Assembly (NCBI GenBank): GCA_902803685.1 | Contig: CADCQR010000081.1 | Location: 1 to 5,699 of the forward strand | Direction: 5' to 3' | Origin: an uncultured Erysipelotrichaceae bacterium | Lineage (GTDB): Bacteria > Bacillota_I > Bacilli_A > RF39 > UBA660 | DNA length: 5,699 nucleotides | In this document: piece after piece, positions 1-5,699 of the stretch | Layout of the letters: each line of letters opens with the position of its first letter | Position numbering within the stretch: position 1 is the stretch's first letter | The notes under the pieces: generated by a model | The model's input: the letters and a program-made list of their open reading frames with translations, nothing else | What the model was told of the DNA's origin: nothing | Database searches by the model: none | Made by a program: the position numbers and the translations under genes

Positions 1-2
1 CC

Positions 3-497
3 CTAATCACAATATAATACAACTTTACCTTTTCTTAAAGATTTGGCAACATCTATCACTCTTTGATTAGCAGACCCTTTCCATTTTAAATTTGGATTTT
101 TCAATTCTTCTTTAAATTGACCATCAACAACAACATCCAAATATTTTACAATTTCTTTATCAAGTAAATATTCATCAAATAGGAAACCTGTCCACGCCCA
201 AATTGTTTTATCTTTATATCTTTCTTTAAATCTTTTGGCTAACTTGGTTGACCCTTCAATATTGTTAGGATGCATTGGCTCGCCTCCCAATATTGATAGC
301 CCAGTTATAAAATCTTTGTTACATAACTCGAGTATGTTATCAATCACTTCATCCGTAAATTCGATTCCAGCCTCAAAATCCCAAGTATTTGGATTAAAGC
401 AATTTTTACAATGAAATGCACATCCCTGAAAAAACACAGAGACCCTGACACCAGGGCCGTCTGCGATGTCCATCTTTCTTATCTTATTATAACGCAT
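3..497 (-). CDS. nrdG: Anaerobic ribonucleoside-triphosphate reductase activating protein (radical SAM)
   Basis: This 164-residue protein is a complete NrdG of normal size. NrdG uses a 4Fe-4S cluster and S-adenosylmethionine to generate the glycyl radical on NrdD in the cytoplasm. The radical-SAM cluster motif CX3CX2C is seen at C26, C30 and C33 (GCAFHCKNC). It is preceded by the family's DGPGVRVSVFFQGC stretch and followed by NPNTW. The SAM-contacting GGEP motif is at residues 71-74. The ATG at 495-497 lies two bases after the nrdD stop codon. Its ribosome binding site (GAGGA, plus-strand positions 504-508) is inside the last nrdD codons, so the two genes are surely co-transcribed and probably translationally coupled. 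The gene ends with TAG at 3-5, so any terminator lies outside the window. No key residue is missing. Confidence 0.96.
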   Translation of the reverse strand: MRYNKIRKMDIADGPGVRVSVFFQGCAFHCKNCFNPNTWDFEAGIEFTDEVIDNILELCNKDFITGLSILGGEPMHPNNIEGSTKLAKRFKERYKDKTIWAWTGFLFDEYLLDKEIVKYLDVVVDGQFKEELKNPNLKWKGSANQRVIDVAKSLRKGKVVLYCD

Positions 498-499
498 AA

Positions 500-2659
500 T
501 TATTCCTCAAGATCCTTATTATCTATATGGACTACTCTTTCTTTTATTTCTTGGGTTCTCCCTTTGTTCCAAAAATTTGTTCCTATATATCCACAAGTAC
601 GACGAGCTACATTTAATTTATCATGGTCCCTATTACCACAATTTGGACAATACCATTCTAATTTATCATCTATTAAGATTTCTCCATTATACCCACAGGC
701 TTTACAATAATCTGATTTAGTATTCAATTCCGCATACATAATATTATCATATATAAATCTTATTACTTCTAATACAGCATCTATATTATTTGTAAGATTA
801 GCAGTTTCAACATAGGATATAGCTCCTCCTGGAGATAGTTTTTGAAACTCACTCTCTATAGAAAGTTTAGTAAACGCATCTATTTCTTCAAAAACTGGTA
901 CATGATAAGAATTGGTTATATAATTTCTATCTGTTATACCCTTTATGATACCAAAACGCTCTTTTAGACATTTTGCAAATTTATAAGTTGTAGATTCAAT
1001 TGGTGTACCGTATACAGAATAATCTATGTTTTCTTCTTCTTTCCACTTACGGCAAGCATCATTTAATCGTTGCATTACTGCCAACCCAAATTCTTTTCCT
1101 TTTCCACCATCAGTATGAGAATGTCCAGTCATAAATTTAACACACTCATATAATCCAGCATATCCTAATGAAATTGTTGAATATCCACCATGTAATAAGT
1201 CATGAATACTTTCACCTTTTCCTAAACGAGCTAATGCCCCATGTTGCCATAATATAGGAGCAACATCACTAGTTACTTTGCTTAGACGTTTATGTCTTAT
1301 TTTTAAAGCCCTATGACATAATTCCAACCTTTCATCCATGATTTTCCAAAATACATCCATATCTTTATCAGAAGACAAAGCAACATCAACTAAATTAATT
1401 GTAACAACACCTTGATTAAATCTACCATAGTATTTTGGCTTACCATTTTCATCAACATATGGAGTTAAGAATGAACGACAGCCCATGCAAGGATAACATT
1501 GCCCATTTCCATTTTTGTCAATTTTATTTTGTTTCATTACCTTTTCTGAAATATAATCTGGAACCATACGCTTTGCTGTACACTCTGCAGCTAATTGTGT
1601 AAGATAATAGTATTTACTGTCTGGAGTAATATTATCTTCTTCAAGAACATAGAGTAACTTCGGAAATGCAGGTGTGACATATACACCATTCTCATTTTTC
1701 ATCCCCTGAATTCTCTGTTTAAGTACTTCCTCTATGAGCATTGCTAATTCTTCCTTATATTCCTCAGTTTCTCCTAGATATAGGCATACACTTAAGAAAG
1801 GAGCTTGCCCATTAGTTGTAGTCATCGAATTAATTTGATATTGAAACGTTTGTACACCATCTGTAATTTCCTTAGCCAAATCCTCTTTAGCAAATTTTTC
1901 CACTTGAGCTGCAGTTAATTTCCTTTTCTTGTATTTTTTTAAATATGCTTCATAACTACTTCTAATAAAAGGGGCTAAATGTGTAAGTGTAACAGTACAT
2001 CCCCCATATTGACTAGAATTAACAGCTGTTATTATCTGTGTAGCTATAGTTGTTGCAGTTAAAAATTTATGGGGTTTTTCAATCATTACACCATTTATAT
2101 TAGTACCATTTTGTAACATATCTTCCAAATTTATTAAATCACAATTGTGTAAAGCATTTTGAGCAAAGTAATCTGCATCATGAAAGTGAATAACACCTTC
2201 ATCATGAGCTTTTACTATATCTTCCGGTAATAAAAATCTTCTAGTTATATCAGTACTTGTAATACCAGCCAAGTAATCTCTTTGAGTTGTAACAACTTTA
2301 GCATTTTTGTTTGAGTTTTCAGTGTTCCAATATTCACTTTCTCCATCTATTAACTCCTTAATAGCCAAATCTGTGGTATTGCTCTTCCTAACTAACTCTC
2401 TAGTATATCTATACGTAATATAGTGTTTTGCCAAATTATATTTACCAATAGACATCAATTTCATTTCAATTATGTCCTGAATATCTTCAACTAGAATTCT
2501 TTTTTTGCCAAGCCTTTCAATATATTTAATTATATTTTTTATCTGTATTGGCGAAGCTTTATCTTCTTCTTCAACTTCAATATTTGCCTTTTCTATAGCT
2601 TGTTCTATCTTATCTGGACAATAGTCTACCATATGTCCATCTCTTTTTATAACTTTCAT
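500..2659 (-). CDS. nrdD: Anaerobic (class III) ribonucleoside-triphosphate reductase
   Basis: This 719-residue protein is a full-length class III glycyl-radical reductase, which makes deoxyribonucleotides from ribonucleoside triphosphates without oxygen. Residues 1 to about 90 form an ATP-cone (KRDG near the start, then a helical segment ending in KHYITYRYTREL), the usual allosteric dATP/ATP site. Catalytic cysteines are expected at C173 (ALHNCDLINLEDML) and C394 (CYPCMGCRSFL), matching the two active-site cysteine motifs of the family. Four cysteines near the C-terminus, C652/C655 and C671/C674, form the structural zinc site. The glycyl radical motif RRTCGYIG places the radical on G690. The ATG at 2657-2659 is preceded by AAGGAG (2667-2672 on the plus strand) with a 7-base gap, which supports this start. 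It heads the nrdDG operon and has its own promoter, with a Crp/Fnr-like operator just upstream. Confidence 0.98.
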   Translation of the reverse strand: MKVIKRDGHMVDYCPDKIEQAIEKANIEVEEEDKASPIQIKNIIKYIERLGKKRILVEDIQDIIEMKLMSIGKYNLAKHYITYRYTRELVRKSNTTDLAIKELIDGESEYWNTENSNKNAKVVTTQRDYLAGITSTDITRRFLLPEDIVKAHDEGVIHFHDADYFAQNALHNCDLINLEDMLQNGTNINGVMIEKPHKFLTATTIATQIITAVNSSQYGGCTVTLTHLAPFIRSSYEAYLKKYKKRKLTAAQVEKFAKEDLAKEITDGVQTFQYQINSMTTTNGQAPFLSVCLYLGETEEYKEELAMLIEEVLKQRIQGMKNENGVYVTPAFPKLLYVLEEDNITPDSKYYYLTQLAAECTAKRMVPDYISEKVMKQNKIDKNGNGQCYPCMGCRSFLTPYVDENGKPKYYGRFNQGVVTINLVDVALSSDKDMDVFWKIMDERLELCHRALKIRHKRLSKVTSDVAPILWQHGALARLGKGESIHDLLHGGYSTISLGYAGLYECVKFMTGHSHTDGGKGKEFGLAVMQRLNDACRKWKEEENIDYSVYGTPIESTTYKFAKCLKERFGIIKGITDRNYITNSYHVPVFEEIDAFTKLSIESEFQKLSPGGAISYVETANLTNNIDAVLEVIRFIYDNIMYAELNTKSDYCKACGYNGEILIDDKLEWYCPNCGNRDHDKLNVARRTCGYIGTNFWNKGRTQEIKERVVHIDNKDLEE

Positions 2660-2686
2660 AACTACACTCCTTTTTTATCTCAATCA

Positions 2687-2699
2687 CAAAATAATTATA
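2687..2699 (-). promoter_or_regulatory. nrdDG promoter: consensus -10 with no good -35
   Basis: On the minus strand a perfect TATAAT lies at 2694-2699, with the start site expected near 2687 and a leader of about 28 bases before the nrdD ATG. At 17-18 bases spacing the -35 position reads CATAGT or ACATAG, far from TTGACA. A strong -10 without a -35 box is typical of promoters that need an activator. The palindrome at 2720-2737 sits where a class II activator would bind. The start site is deduced from the box, not measured. Confidence 0.72.
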
Positions 2700-2719
2700 C
2701 ATTTTTTGCAGAAAACACT

Positions 2720-2737
2720 ATGTTGCAAATGCAACAT
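2720..2737. promoter_or_regulatory. Palindromic operator 1 (Crp/Fnr-like), nrdD side
   Basis: This is a perfect inverted repeat: ATGTTGCA, two bases AA, TGCAACAT. Its centre (2728/2729) lies at about -41.5 from the start site predicted by the nrdD TATAAT box, the standard position for class II activation by Crp/Fnr proteins. The same arms recur at 2961-2984 beside the regulator gene. The half-site TGTTGC separated by four bases from GCAACA has Crp/Fnr-type length (16 bases). The sequence is not the E. coli CRP or FNR consensus. The assignment to the neighbouring regulator is inferred. Confidence 0.75.
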
Positions 2738-2847
2738 TTTTTTATTTTTTTATTCAAAAATTTTTTTTAATTTTTTACAATTATTTTTTTATTAGATACT
2801 AAAAGGAAAATCTTAAATATTTTTAATTTTTATAAAACAAAGACCAA
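2738..2847. other. Extreme A/T tract upstream of the nrdD operator
   Basis: Only about 11 of these 110 bases are G or C, and only two of the first 53. Runs of six to eight T dominate the plus strand, so the nrdD side reads as A-tracts. Directly upstream of a class II activator site, such tracts could act as an UP element for the RNA polymerase alpha subunits or cause DNA bending. I see no gene or terminator hairpin in it. Confidence 0.5.
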
Positions 2848-2863
2848 ATGTCAAGTTTGACAT
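2848..2863. promoter_or_regulatory. Second type of palindrome in the middle of the intergenic region
   Basis: This is a perfect inverted repeat: ATGTCAA, two bases GT, TTGACAT. It shares the outer ATGT/ACAT with the two flanking palindromes but differs inside, and its half-sites are two bases closer together. It is therefore probably read by a different regulator, or is a lower-affinity relative. Each arm contains TTGACA, a perfect -35 hexamer, once per strand (2857-2862 plus, 2849-2854 minus), so it could also be the -35 core of divergent promoters. Confidence 0.5.
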
Positions 2864-2884
2864 CCAATATTATTTTATTAACAT
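2857..2884 (+). promoter_or_regulatory. Possible distal promoter of the Crp/Fnr gene
   Basis: A perfect -35 box TTGACA (2857-2862) is followed after 16 bases by TAACAT (2879-2884), which matches the -10 consensus at four of six positions. A transcript from here would start near 2891 and carry a leader of about 130 bases containing the 11-base-arm hairpin of 2961-2984. The -10 box is weak and AT-rich DNA yields such matches easily, so this is tentative. Confidence 0.3.
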
Positions 2885-2916
2885 TTTTATTTACAGGTAT
2901 TCATTTTAATAATACA

Positions 2917-2942
2917 TCAACTTATTATTTCAACTTATTATT
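2917..2942 (+). repeat. Perfect tandem duplication, 2 x 13 bases
   Basis: The 13-base unit TCAACTTATTATT occurs twice without a gap (2917-2929 and 2930-2942). It lies between the central palindrome and operator 2, upstream of the regulator gene. It is a likely slippage product and could vary in copy number between strains, which would change the spacing of upstream elements from the regulator promoter. Confidence 0.8.
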
Positions 2943-2960
2943 AGATATATTTTTATTTTT

Positions 2961-2984
2961 TATATGTTGCATTTGCAACATATA
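2961..2984. promoter_or_regulatory. Palindromic operator 2 (Crp/Fnr-like), regulator side
   Basis: This perfect inverted repeat has 11-base arms (TATATGTTGCA and TGCAACATATA) around TT. Its 18-base core is the exact reverse complement of operator 1, with arms identical and centre TT instead of AA. It ends 37 bases before the regulator ATG and overlaps the best candidate -35 box. Binding there would be expected to block the promoter, suggesting negative autoregulation. In a transcript starting upstream it could also form a hairpin. Confidence 0.75.
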
Positions 2985-3001
2985 CTTTTTTCTGCTAAAG
3001 T
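2973..3001 (+). promoter_or_regulatory. Likely proximal promoter of the Crp/Fnr gene
   Basis: TTGCAA (2973-2978, four of six matches to TTGACA) lies inside operator 2. After 17 bases comes TAAAGT (2996-3001, four of six matches to TATAAT), preceded by TGC at 2993-2995 in extended -10 style. The start would fall near 3008, immediately before the ribosome binding site at 3009-3016, so the leader would be very short. This is plausible but not strong. Confidence 0.4.
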
Positions 3002-3021
3002 TTAATTAGTGGTGATTTTAT

Positions 3022-3651
3022 ATGCAAAATTTATTTGAAAACATTTCAGGTAAAAGTAAGGAAAAGTTATTAAGATTGCTTAAAGCTAGCACTACTCCAT
3101 ATAGCAAAGGAGTCAATATATTGTCAAATATAAATCGCGATAACTTTATCGGAATTGTCGAAAATGGGTCCTTACAAATAATATTTAATGATTATAATGG
3201 CAATCGCATACTATTAGAGACTTTAGAAAAAAACGATATTTTTGGTAATCTTATTTCAGCAATTAATTCAGATGAAGTAGAATGCTTAACAATGGAAAAT
3301 ACAACCATCACTTATATTGATTATAACCATATCACCGACTCTCAAATAGAAAAAAGCGAAATATATATTAGGTTTGTACAAAATCTTATCAAAATCATGG
3401 CTATTCAATTAAGTGTAAAAAACGAAAGGATTTCAATATTAACCAAAAAATCTATCCGAGATAAATTGTTAGAATATTTTAGATTACTTTCACAAAAAAA
3501 CAGTTCGCGTACATTTATAATCCCTTTTACATATATTGATTTAGCTAATTATCTAAGTGTTGACAGGAGTTCTATGTCAAGAGAATTAAAATATTTAAAA
3601 AATGAAGGATTTATAAAGGTTAAAGGAAAAAGAGTACAGTTACTTTATTAA
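3022..3651 (+). CDS. Crp/Fnr-family transcriptional regulator without iron-sulphur cysteines
   Basis: This 209-residue protein has the usual Crp/Fnr layout. A beta-roll sensor domain spans about residues 27-105, with family glycines in VENGSLQI and NDIFGNL. A long dimerisation helix spans about 108-137. The C-terminal winged helix-turn-helix (about 143-206) includes DLANYLSVDRSSMSRELKYL, with the recognition helix near 182-192, and ends in EGFIKVKGKRVQLL. There is a single cysteine (C88), so it cannot hold an FNR-type 4Fe-4S cluster. The GE...RS/T cAMP-binding signature of true CRP is also absent. The ligand is unknown. The DRSSMSREL recognition helix recalls anaerobe Crp/Fnr proteins such as the HcpR group, but that is only a resemblance. 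The ATG is preceded by AGTGGTGAT (3009-3017). The gene is divergent from nrdDG, and matching palindromes flank both starts, so it probably controls nrdDG and itself. Confidence 0.9.
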   Translation: MQNLFENISGKSKEKLLRLLKASTTPYSKGVNILSNINRDNFIGIVENGSLQIIFNDYNGNRILLETLEKNDIFGNLISAINSDEVECLTMENTTITYIDYNHITDSQIEKSEIYIRFVQNLIKIMAIQLSVKNERISILTKKSIRDKLLEYFRLLSQKNSSRTFIIPFTYIDLANYLSVDRSSMSRELKYLKNEGFIKVKGKRVQLLY

Positions 3652-3681
3652 CGATTTTCATAATAGTAAAACCTATATATA

Positions 3682-3690
3682 TGATATAAT
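3682..3690 (+). promoter_or_regulatory. Extended -10 promoter for the LCP gene
   Basis: TGATATAAT at 3682-3690 is a perfect extended -10 element (TGnTATAAT) in the 69-base gap between the regulator stop codon and the LCP start. At 17 bases spacing the -35 position reads AATAGT, so it depends on the extended -10. The start site would be near 3697. No terminator hairpin is visible between the two genes, so read-through from the regulator gene is also possible. Confidence 0.6.
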
Positions 3691-3720
3691 TATATAAATA
3701 AGTTACTGAGAGGTTATTTT

Positions 3721-5613
3721 ATGAAACAATTAAAATTATTACTTAAAAATATTTATTTATATATCGCTTTACTACTTATTTCTAGTTGTATATTTATTTT
3801 TGGCACAATAATACATATTAATATTTTAAGTTTAAAGTTCACTATTCCGATATCATTAGCTTTACTGATAGTTACTTTAATTCACGGTCTTATATTACTG
3901 AAAAATAAAACTAATAAAAAAATTAAGATATTTTTCTCTTTTACAGCAATATTATTCTCTATAGCATTTTTTATAGGAAGTTATATTATATTAAATACAG
4001 TTAACTCTGTAAAAACAATATTTGCTACAGAATCTTTTATTGATTATTCCCTGATTACACAAATTGACAATTCATATAAAAAGGTTGAAGACATAAACAA
4101 TAAAATTATTGGATTTTATGTAGATGATACCTACCATGATAGTGCAAAAGAATATCTTGATAAAAAAGTTAATATTGAATATATTGGATATTCCTCAATT
4201 GATGAATTAGAAACAGCTCTTTTAAATAAAGATATAGATGCTGTATTAATTTTAGATTCATACTTAGATTCTTTTTCTGACAAAGATGATGAACAAGAAA
4301 GCGTTGAGAATGAGTCAATAAATAAAATCTCTTTATTTAGAGATAACACGAAAGTAATATATACATTTAAAATTAAGACAGACAACTCTAATCATGTAAA
4401 AAACATTGATATAGAGAAAGGTAGTTTTGCCATATTTGTTAGTGGGCAAGATTCTTTTGCCACTACAGTAAGTGATGCATCTAGAAGTGATGTAAACATG
4501 CTTATGGTAGTAAATATAAACACAAAACAAATATTATTACTTTCTATTCCCAGAGATTATTTTATTACAATAAAAGGGAAAAATGCTTATGATAAATTAA
4601 CTCATATCTCTATTTACGGTACAAAAACTGCTGCTGACAGCCTTGGTGAATTATTAGATGTCGAAGTCGATTATTTTGTTAAGTTTAACTTCACTACTTT
4701 TATAAGAGCTATTGAATATATGTTGCCATTAGATGTTTATAGTGATTATGACTTTACTACTGGTGTGTATGACAGAAAAATTGGTAATTCTTATACATTC
4801 AAAAAGGGATACAATCATATTACTAGTGGTGAAATGGCATTACAGTTTGTTAGAGCAAGAAAAAATTTTGCTGAAGGAGATAGACAAAGAGGGATTAACC
4901 AAACAAGAATGGTAAGAGCCGTAATTAATAAAGTTACAACCCCACAAGTGTTATTAAAATATAATGATATATTAAATTCCTTAGACGGCACATTTTTAAC
5001 CAATATATCAGATGATAGTATTATGGAAATTATAAGATATATAATTAATAATAATGGTAAATTCGATATTAACAGTTATTCCCTTAGTGGTGGAGACGCT
5101 TCAAGAACTTGTTATTCCAGCGGAAGTCAGCCTCTCTACGTTATGATACCAAATACTACATCTATTGACGAAGCAAAGATTTATATTAATAACATATTAA
5201 ACGGAGAAAAAACAAATATAGAAACAGACGCATCTGAATTAGCTGACTCAAGCAATTCATATAACGTCACTATGAAACCCTACGTAGAAAAGTATTATTA
5301 TACTAGTAAAAATAATAACGAAAATAAAAATGATAACAAGGAAGAAAGTTTTAAAGAAAAAGAAAATCCTGAAGAAGAAAAAAAAGAAGAAGAAACAAAC
5401 AATGAAGATAATTCAGATGAAAACAAGTCAAAAGACGATTCTAATATCAATGATGATAACCACATCAATCAAGAAGAGTCAAAAGATAATGATTTAAATG
5501 ATAATGAAAACAATCAAGATAAAAATAATAGCAACGAGAATAATCAGGACAATAAAAATGGCAATATAGAAAATCAAGATAATAATGATTCTAATACACT
5601 AACTCCAGAATAA
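3721..5613 (+). CDS. LytR-CpsA-Psr (LCP) family cell-wall polymer transferase with extra extracellular region and acidic tail
   Basis: LCP proteins attach teichoic acid, capsule or other glycopolymers from lipid carriers to peptidoglycan outside the membrane. Three membrane segments are visible at about residues 11-33, 41-61 and 70-92; many LCP proteins have only one. Residues about 125-185 follow (IIGFYVDDTYHDSAKEYLD, then SIDELETALLNKDIDAVLILDSYLD), resembling half of a periplasmic solute-binding fold. The LCP domain spans about 235-495. Its conserved residues are present: R255/D257 (RSDVNM), R278/D279 (SIPRD), DKLTHISIYG at 291-300, R378/R380 (FVRAR), D387/R390 (GDRQRG) and Q394. Their spacing fits the pyrophosphate and lipid-phosphate binding residues known from pneumococcal Cps2A, so it should be active. 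Residues about 531-630 are a charged Asn/Asp/Glu/Lys tail with no sortase motif. The start follows GAGAGG (3708-3713) with a 7-base gap. The polymer it handles cannot be told. Confidence 0.93.
   Translation: MKQLKLLLKNIYLYIALLLISSCIFIFGTIIHINILSLKFTIPISLALLIVTLIHGLILLKNKTNKKIKIFFSFTAILFSIAFFIGSYIILNTVNSVKTIFATESFIDYSLITQIDNSYKKVEDINNKIIGFYVDDTYHDSAKEYLDKKVNIEYIGYSSIDELETALLNKDIDAVLILDSYLDSFSDKDDEQESVENESINKISLFRDNTKVIYTFKIKTDNSNHVKNIDIEKGSFAIFVSGQDSFATTVSDASRSDVNMLMVVNINTKQILLLSIPRDYFITIKGKNAYDKLTHISIYGTKTAADSLGELLDVEVDYFVKFNFTTFIRAIEYMLPLDVYSDYDFTTGVYDRKIGNSYTFKKGYNHITSGEMALQFVRARKNFAEGDRQRGINQTRMVRAVINKVTTPQVLLKYNDILNSLDGTFLTNISDDSIMEIIRYIINNNGKFDINSYSLSGGDASRTCYSSGSQPLYVMIPNTTSIDEAKIYINNILNGEKTNIETDASELADSSNSYNVTMKPYVEKYYYTSKNNNENKNDNKEESFKEKENPEEEKKEEETNNEDNSDENKSKDDSNINDDNHINQEESKDNDLNDNENNQDKNNSNENNQDNKNGNIENQDNNDSNTLTPE
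5509..5598 (+). repeat. Three degenerate 30-base tandem repeats coding for a 10-residue unit
   Basis: Within the LCP tail, residues 597-606 (NNQDKNNSNE), 607-616 (NNQDNKNGNI) and 617-626 (ENQDNNDSNT) are successive 10-residue units, each with a conserved N-Q-D core. At DNA level they are 30-base units that have drifted apart mainly by substitutions. A fourth, poorer unit may begin near residue 583 (NQEESKDNDL). Being in-frame multiples of three, copy-number changes would alter tail length without breaking the gene. Confidence 0.65.
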
Positions 5614-5631
5614 AAAAATAAGATAGTTACA

Positions 5632-5699
5632 TGAACTACACCCCTTAAAGTAGACAACAATAAAAAATAGGTTCAAAAAAATGATATAATACACCTTCG
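5632..5699 (+). mobile_element. Probable left end of an IS3-family insertion sequence (truncated by window end)
   Basis: The stretch starting TGAACTACACCCC at 5632 and continuing TTAAAGTAGACA to 5656 resembles terminal inverted repeats of IS3-family (IS150-like) elements of low-GC Gram-positives, which typically begin TG, carry a CCCC block and end around AAAGT-AGACA. It is followed by an A-rich spacer and a promoter-like TGATATAAT (5682-5690), as expected just before the first transposase frame. No transposase codons are within the window, so the call rests on the terminal motif alone. The end lies 18 bases after the LCP stop codon. Confidence 0.55.
5682..5690 (+). promoter_or_regulatory. 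Extended -10 element inside the putative IS end
   Basis: TGATATAAT is a perfect extended -10 box pointing out of the window, placed where the transposase promoter of an IS3-type element would be. No clear -35 box is seen (at 17 bases spacing it reads AAAAAA-like sequence). It would drive a gene starting after 5699. Confidence 0.5.

Noticed and set aside
411..710. Plus-strand 99-codon open frame
   Set aside because: It lies opposite the nrdD/nrdG junction, which codes for conserved motifs (the radical-SAM cysteines, the zinc site and the glycyl radical loop). It has no family resemblance.
2715..2721. ACACTAT resembling the first half of an NrdR box upstream of nrdD
   Set aside because: The second half does not match, and the usual pair of NrdR boxes is absent. 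The stretch is better explained by the overlapping palindrome.
2756..2768. AAAAATTTTT self-complementary run as a possible terminator
   Set aside because: It has no GC stem and no loop, and it sits upstream of both divergent genes, where no terminator is expected.
2848..3009. Plus-strand open frame of 53 codons starting in the central palindrome, coding a hydrophobic peptide
   Set aside because: There is no ribosome binding site before its ATG, and it runs through the tandem repeat and operator 2. Phe/Leu/Ile richness is what T-rich noncoding DNA gives by chance.
3684..3695. 12-base AT-only palindrome ATATAATTATAT before the LCP gene
   Set aside because: It is all A/T, coincides with the -10 element and is expected by chance at this base composition.
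4131..4530. Two minus-strand open frames inside the LCP gene
   Set aside because: They overlap each other and a well-supported gene, and their Ser/Ile/Tyr-rich translations match no family I recognise.
4733..5003. Short open frames on both strands inside the LCP catalytic domain
   Set aside because: The main frame here carries the conserved FVRAR and GDRQRG motifs, so these are shadows.
1..5699. CRISPR array, tRNA, rRNA, riboswitch or phage defence system
   Set aside because: There is no spaced direct-repeat array and no recognisable structured RNA. All coding sequence is explained by four genes of known families.

Overview
The window is very AT-rich DNA carrying an anaerobic ribonucleotide reductase operon, a Crp/Fnr-type regulator, a cell-wall LytR-CpsA-Psr (LCP) protein and what looks like the first bases of an insertion sequence. 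An oxygen-sensitive class III reductase, an LCP wall-polymer transferase and GGAG/GGTGAT-type ribosome binding sites all point to a low-GC Gram-positive anaerobe (Bacillota, most likely a Clostridia-type organism). The genus cannot be named from the sequence alone.

Layout. Minus strand, 2659 down to 3: nrdD then nrdG, two bases apart, a complete class III reductase with its activating radical-SAM enzyme. Positions 2660-3021: a 362-base divergent intergenic region. It holds two copies of the same palindrome (arms ATGTTGCA/TGCAACAT), one next to each gene, a third unrelated palindrome in the middle (ATGTCAA/TTGACAT), a perfect 2x13-base tandem repeat and an extremely T-rich stretch. Plus strand, 3022-3651: a Crp/Fnr-family regulator without the cysteines of an iron-sulphur sensor. 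Plus strand, 3721-5613: a 630-residue LCP protein with three membrane segments, an unusual extra extracellular region before the catalytic domain, and a roughly 100-residue acidic, Asn-rich tail. Positions 5632-5699: a probable left end of an IS3-family element, running out of the window.

How the parts may work together. The palindrome beside nrdD is centred at about -41.5 relative to the start site predicted from a perfect TATAAT box, and that promoter has no good -35 box. This is the classical class II geometry of Crp/Fnr activators. The second copy overlaps the best candidate -35 box of the regulator gene. The simplest reading is a self-contained switch in which the Crp/Fnr protein activates nrdDG and controls its own synthesis. 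The reductase and regulator families are clear from the sequence; the regulatory circuit is inferred. The LCP gene follows the regulator with no visible terminator but has its own extended -10 promoter, so a functional link to the switch is uncertain.
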